Source of the DNA: Candidatus Eisenbergiella pullistercoris
GTDB taxonomy: Bacteria; Bacillota; Clostridia; Lachnospirales; Lachnospiraceae
DNA length: 57,900 nt
Assembly (NCBI GenBank): GCA_019115665.1
Contig: DXDD01000001.1
Span: 1 to 57,900 of the forward strand
Reading direction: 5' to 3'
The translations under genes and the position numbers were made by a program. Below the pieces are notes generated by a model, which worked only from the letters and a program-made list of their open reading frames with translations, was not told the origin of the DNA and searched no databases. This document shows positions 54,812-57,900 of this stretch, piece by piece (the stretch's first letter is position 1; each line of letters opens with the position of its first letter).

Positions 54812-55796
54812 AAGAAGGACATGTTTTCAAAGGGGCGTGGCTCTGCTCTGCGCGGCATCGCTCCTTTTTTTGTTATCCGGCTGCGGCGGGAAGGAGATTC
54901 CGCTGGCTTATGATCCGGCTTCCGAGGTTTCCGGCTTCCGTATCGCAGACGATACGGCGGGGACGGTTGCCGCTTCCTTCGCCCAGGATCTCTGCGTGGC
55001 GACCGGAGATGTGGCGACGGATACGGCTTCTGTGGATACGGAAGCGCTGACGGCCGCCGGCCTTTTTGACCTGAACCGGCACGAGGTGCTTTATGCGAGA
55101 AATATCCACGAGCGGCTGAATCCGGCCAGCCTGACCAAGATCATGACCGCTGTGGTCGCTTTGAAGTACGGCAATACGGAGGATACCATTACGGTGACCG
55201 ATGAGGCCAGGATCACGGAGTCCGGCGCTACGCTGTGCGGGCTGGAAACGGGCGATCAGCTTACGCTCAACCAGGCGCTCCACGCTCTTCTGATCGCGTC
55301 GGCAAACGATGCGGCGGCGGCCATCGCCGTTCATATCGGCGGCAGCATCGAAGGCTTTGCGGAGCTGATGAATGAGGAAGCGGTGGCGATCGGCGCTACG
55401 AACAGCCATTTTGTAAATCCGCACGGCCTGACGGCGGACGATCATTATGTGACCGCCTATGATATGTATCTGATCTTTAACGAAGCCTTAAAGTATGATC
55501 TGATCAGCGAGATCATCCATATGACCAGCTATGAGACGGTTTATATGGACAGCGCCGGGAATTCCAAGTCCCTTTCCTTTCATACCACAAACCAGTATCT
55601 GAACGGGACCTACAAGGCACCCGGCCAGGTGACGGTGATCGGAGGAAAAACGGGGACCACCAGCGCGGCCGGCAGCTGCCTGGTCCTGCTTGCCAGGGAT
55701 ACCGCCGGAAATCCCTATATTTCCGTTATCCTGAAGGCGACGGCAAGAGATATCCTGTATGAACAGATGACAAGGCTTTTAAATGTAATTGCTTAA
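54795..55796 (+). CDS. D-alanyl-D-alanine carboxypeptidase, lipoprotein form
   Basis: This low-molecular-weight PBP (S11) trims terminal D-Ala from stem peptides. The 333 residues start with a signal sequence and lipobox ([18 protein letters not shown]). The triad is SLTK (Ser about 112), SAND and KTG in [12 protein letters not shown]. The C-terminal anchor domain of DacA-type enzymes is missing; lipid attachment at Cys30 could replace it. GTG 54795 (GGAG four bases upstream) gives a normal signal peptide and overlaps mgsA by 17 bases; a TTG at 54771 is a less likely alternative. Confidence 0.9.
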   Translation: MKCTSKRRTCFQRGVALLCAASLLFLLSGCGGKEIPLAYDPASEVSGFRIADDTAGTVAASFAQDLCVATGDVATDTASVDTEALTAAGLFDLNRHEVLYARNIHERLNPASLTKIMTAVVALKYGNTEDTITVTDEARITESGATLCGLETGDQLTLNQALHALLIASANDAAAAIAVHIGGSIEGFAELMNEEAVAIGATNSHFVNPHGLTADDHYVTAYDMYLIFNEALKYDLISEIIHMTSYETVYMDSAGNSKSLSFHTTNQYLNGTYKAPGQVTVIGGKTGTTSAAGSCLVLLARDTAGNPYISVILKATARDILYEQMTRLLNVIA

Positions 55797-55801
55797 AAAG
55801 G

Positions 55802-55830
55802 TTGTTTTTTGATCGGAATTCATCTATAAT
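55802..55830 (+). promoter_or_regulatory. Predicted promoter upstream of the small P-loop protein
   Basis: A consensus TATAAT (55825-55830) lies 17 bases after TTGTTT (55802-55807). The gene behind it has its own terminator, so it may be expressed separately from the division block. Confidence 0.6.
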
Positions 55831-55882
55831 AAAACATATCTCAAAGGCGTGCAGGCGTCAATTTACTTTAGGAGGGATCGCA

Positions 55883-56305
55883 ATGGTTCAGTTAATCGTA
55901 GGCAATAAGGGGAAAGGCAAGACGAAGCAGCTGCTGGACAAGGTCAACAGCGAGGTAAAGGAGATTTCCGGAAGCGCTGTTTATCTGGATAAAAGCACCA
56001 AGCATATGTTTGAACTGAATAATAAGGTGAGACTGATCGATGTCCGTGAATTTATGGTGGAGAACAGCTCGGAGTTCATGGGCTTTGTCTGCGGGATCAT
56101 TTCCCAGGACCGTGATCTGGAGAAGATGTATCTGGACAGTTTTCTTACCATCTCGGGTCTGGAAGGGGAAGCGGATATCCTCCCGGCCATTGAGAAGCTT
56201 GATAAGATCAGCGAGGCCTATCATGTTGATTTTGTACTCAGCGTATCGAAGGACGAGAATGAATTGCCGGACAGCCTGAAGTCGAAGATTATCGTATCTC
56301 TTTAA
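55883..56305 (+). CDS. Small P-loop protein of unknown function
   Basis: The 140-residue protein opens with a strand and glycine-rich loop, LIVGNKGKGKTKQLLDKVN, that looks like a Walker A. A possible second site is GSAVYLDKSTKHMFELNNKVRLIDVREF. Near the end VDFVLSVSKDENELPDSLKSKIIVSL looks like a core strand and loop. The product may be a minimal NTPase; related clostridial proteins are sometimes labelled PilT-like, for which I see no support. GGAGG lies seven bases before ATG 55883. A predicted promoter upstream and a strong terminator downstream make it look monocistronic. Confidence 0.8.
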   Translation: MVQLIVGNKGKGKTKQLLDKVNSEVKEISGSAVYLDKSTKHMFELNNKVRLIDVREFMVENSSEFMGFVCGIISQDRDLEKMYLDSFLTISGLEGEADILPAIEKLDKISEAYHVDFVLSVSKDENELPDSLKSKIIVSL

Positions 56306-56316
56306 ATAAAAGGATG

Positions 56317-56345
56317 AAGCCCCGGTTCTCCGGGGCTTTGTTTTT
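56317..56345 (+). terminator. Strong rho-independent terminator
   Basis: AAGCCCCGG (56317-56325), loop TTCT, CCGGGGCTT (56330-56338), followed by TGTTTTT. This is a classical stem with a U-tail, directly after the small P-loop gene. Confidence 0.93.
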
Positions 56346-56369
56346 GAGCGGGTTCGGAAGGAGCGCAGC

Positions 56370-57749
56370 TTGGCCGGAAAGAATGGTAAGATCAGACAGT
56401 ACAGAAAGCCGCTGAACATCAATCTTGGGATCATTATTTTCAGCGTAATTTTTATTTACATCGTGATCTGTGTATTCCTTTATTTTACACAGAAGCAGAT
56501 ACAGCCGTACGAGGTCAGGACGGGATCCCTTTCCGTGGACAGCGTATACCGCGGGATCGCGCTGCGGGAGGAAACGGTGGTTACAAGCACGGATTCCGGT
56601 TATATCAATTATTATGCCAGGGAAGGGGAACGGGTCGGTTCCGGAAAGCTGGTATGCAGCGTTGATGAGAGCGGGGAGCTGAAGGAGATGTTTGAGGCCG
56701 GAGAGGCGGAGGACGGGCAGCTGTCTGCGGAGGAGCTGGCCGATGTCCGGAGCGAGGTGACCGGATTTATGAACGGCTTCAGCCGGAAGCAGTTTGCGGA
56801 GGTCTATGATTTCAAATATACGCTGGAAGGAACCGCGCTGAAGATTTCCAACGAAAGTATTCTGGCGGATCTGCAGAGCCTGGGCACTTCCTCGTTCATC
56901 ACCTACTGCAGCGCCCCGGAATCGGGGATCGTGGTCTACTCCACAGACGGCTATGAGACGCTTGCGGCGGATCAGATCACGGAGGAAATGTTCGATGAGT
57001 CCGTCTATCAGAAGAACCAGCTGCTCAACAACGATCTGGTCTCCGCGGGGGATTCCATCTACAAGCTGGTGACGAACGAAAACTGGTCCATCGTGATCCG
57101 GACGGATGAGGAGCTTGCCCGGTTCCTTCTCGAGGAGGAATACGTGCAGGTGCGTTTCCTGAAAAATCAGAATGTCTCCTGGGCAGAGGTGAGCGTGCTG
57201 GAAAGCGGCGGGGATGGTACGCTGGTAAAGCTTGATTTCAATAATTCCATGATCGCCTTCTGTACGGAACGGTTTATCGACATCGAGCTGATCACGGAGG
57301 ATGAATCAGGGCTGAAGGTTCCCAATTCCGCCATCGCGGAAAAGGAATTTTTCCTCGTCCCCAGGGAATATCTGACGACCGGGCCGAACGGCGCGGACGG
57401 CGTGCTTCTTGAAACCTATACGGAGGAGGGCGAGGCGACCACGGAATTCATCGCAACTACCATCTATCAGGAAACGGAAGAGGATTATTATATTGACAAT
57501 TCCGTCCTGGAGGTTGGCGACGATCTGGTAAAGCCGGATTCGACAGATACCTATACCATATCCCGGAGCGCCGTCCTGATCGGCGTTTATAATATCAACA
57601 AGGGCTATGCGGACTTTAAGGAAATACAGATTCTGTCGCAGAACGATGAGTATGCCATTATCAAATCCAACACCACTTATGGGCTGAGCGCTTACGACCG
57701 CATCGTTCTGGATGCGGAGACGGTGGATGTGGATGAACTGATTTACTGA
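56370..57749 (+). CDS. HlyD-like membrane-anchored protein
   Basis: The 459 residues comprise a basic N-terminus, one membrane segment (about 19-41) and a large outside domain. That domain has YRGIALREETVVTSTDSGYINYYAREGERVGSGKLVCSVDESG, the split barrel-sandwich/lipoyl pattern of HlyD-type adaptors, and a later second half (SAPESGIVVYSTDGYE). Adaptors of this kind usually serve ABC exporters, but no transporter gene is in view. Its neighbours in clostridia lie between min/mre and sepF-type genes, suggesting an envelope role. The start is TTG, with GGAAGGAG eight bases upstream. It is followed by a perfect terminator-like hairpin. Confidence 0.82.
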   Translation: MAGKNGKIRQYRKPLNINLGIIIFSVIFIYIVICVFLYFTQKQIQPYEVRTGSLSVDSVYRGIALREETVVTSTDSGYINYYAREGERVGSGKLVCSVDESGELKEMFEAGEAEDGQLSAEELADVRSEVTGFMNGFSRKQFAEVYDFKYTLEGTALKISNESILADLQSLGTSSFITYCSAPESGIVVYSTDGYETLAADQITEEMFDESVYQKNQLLNNDLVSAGDSIYKLVTNENWSIVIRTDEELARFLLEEEYVQVRFLKNQNVSWAEVSVLESGGDGTLVKLDFNNSMIAFCTERFIDIELITEDESGLKVPNSAIAEKEFFLVPREYLTTGPNGADGVLLETYTEEGEATTEFIATTIYQETEEDYYIDNSVLEVGDDLVKPDSTDTYTISRSAVLIGVYNINKGYADFKEIQILSQNDEYAIIKSNTTYGLSAYDRIVLDAETVDVDELIY

Positions 57750-57765
57750 GGCGGCAGGGAGGAAA

Positions 57766-57801
57766 GATTGAAAAATAAGCCCGATGGCTTATTTTTCAAT
57801 C
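57766..57801 (+). terminator. Perfect 16-bp hairpin after the HlyD-like gene
   Basis: GATTGAAAAATAAGCC (57766-57781), loop CGAT, then its exact reverse complement (57786-57801). The 3' arm carries TTATTTTT, so it can end transcription on either strand. It is also the first hairpin of the structured leader that follows. Confidence 0.8.
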
Positions 57802-57802
57802 A

Positions 57803-57900
57803 GGATTTGCGCCGAAGCGTCGCAAATCCCGTTATCGCAGCGCCGAACTGGAGGTTCGGCGCGCGCGCCTCAGCGTAAAACGCTTCGGCATGGAGGAAAA
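57803..57900 (+). promoter_or_regulatory. Structured leader upstream of the next gene (cut by the window edge)
   Basis: Hairpin 2 is GGATTTGCG (57803-57811) with CGCAAATCC (57821-57829). Hairpin 3 is GCGCCGAAC (57840-57848) with GTTCGGCGC (57854-57862). The segment 57811-57820 (GCCGAAGCGT), mostly hairpin 2's loop, is exactly complementary to 57880-57889 (ACGCTTCGGC). That lies directly before the ribosome-binding site GGAGG at 57892-57896. A local AGCGT/ACGCT hairpin (57872-57884) competes. No start codon or gene is visible before the edge. Confidence 0.55.

Noticed and set aside
1..57900. CRISPR arrays, tRNA or rRNA genes, transposases, prophage genes
   Set aside because: No regularly spaced identical repeats, no tRNA- or rRNA-like segments and no recognisable mobile-element proteins were seen.

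Overview
The window reads as chromosomal core DNA from a GC-rich, endospore-forming member of the Clostridia, most likely Lachnospiraceae. The evidence is the gene content and order: ABC-F/rex; nnr-alr-mazF; tepA-ftsK/spoIIIE; yqfC-yqfD-phoH-ybeY; miaB-mutS-mutL-miaA-ynbB; radC-mreBCD-PBP2-minCDE-rodA-mgsA-D,D-carboxypeptidase. Sporulation genes (a SpoIIIE-type translocase, YqfC/YqfD, a SpoVB/MVF-type flippase, a BofC-like protein) sit beside an anaerobe-type electron-bifurcating NfnAB pair. Apart from one ABC-F gene, every intact gene is on the + strand. No tRNA, rRNA, CRISPR array, transposase or prophage gene was seen. No taxon below family can be argued from the sequence alone.

Layout. 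Positions 1-1030 are a small decayed accessory zone: a frameshifted GNAT acetyltransferase cut by the window edge, a non-coding stretch, and the C-terminal part of an RmlC-type epimerase. At 1041-3918 an ABC-F ATPase and the redox sensor rex diverge from back-to-back promoters whose -35 hexamers form an inverted repeat. At 4063-8243 lie metabolite repair (nnr), alanine racemase, a MazF without a visible MazE, and yebC. At 8329-15425 lie homocysteine synthase, an unknown membrane protein, TepA and FtsK/SpoIIIE. At 15472-22197 lie one-carbon metabolism (fhs, folD), a zinc-ribbon/TPR membrane protein and nfnAB. At 22289-28688 lie rlmH, then the YqfC/YqfD-PhoH-YbeY block, a flippase and the BofC-like protein. 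At 28703-34865 lie two flavoproteins and the proline genes proB/proA, which flank UPF0291 and 5-formyl-THF cyclo-ligase. At 34942-44897 lie pepT and the tRNA-modification/mismatch-repair block. From 45067 to the right edge runs the cell-shape and division block.

How it fits together. The right third makes the rod-shape and division-site apparatus (MreBCD, PBP2, RodA, MinCDE, a D,D-carboxypeptidase). The centre supplies DNA repair and tRNA modification. The C1, proline, alanine and homocysteine genes are ordinary biosynthesis.

I found no new multi-gene system. The least explained material is between genes. Several intergenic spacers, most of them inside apparent operons, hold long GC-rich hairpins without U-tracts (7431-7481, 22204-22258, 33526-33572, 40345-40467). 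A multi-hairpin leader at 57766-57900 has a hairpin loop that can pair with the sequence flanking the next gene's ribosome-binding site. Parts of that leader recur upstream of nfnA (19871-19890) and in the left-edge spacer (559-584), so it may belong to a dispersed repeat or leader family. Tandem repeats occur between fhs and folD and inside nnr and mutL.
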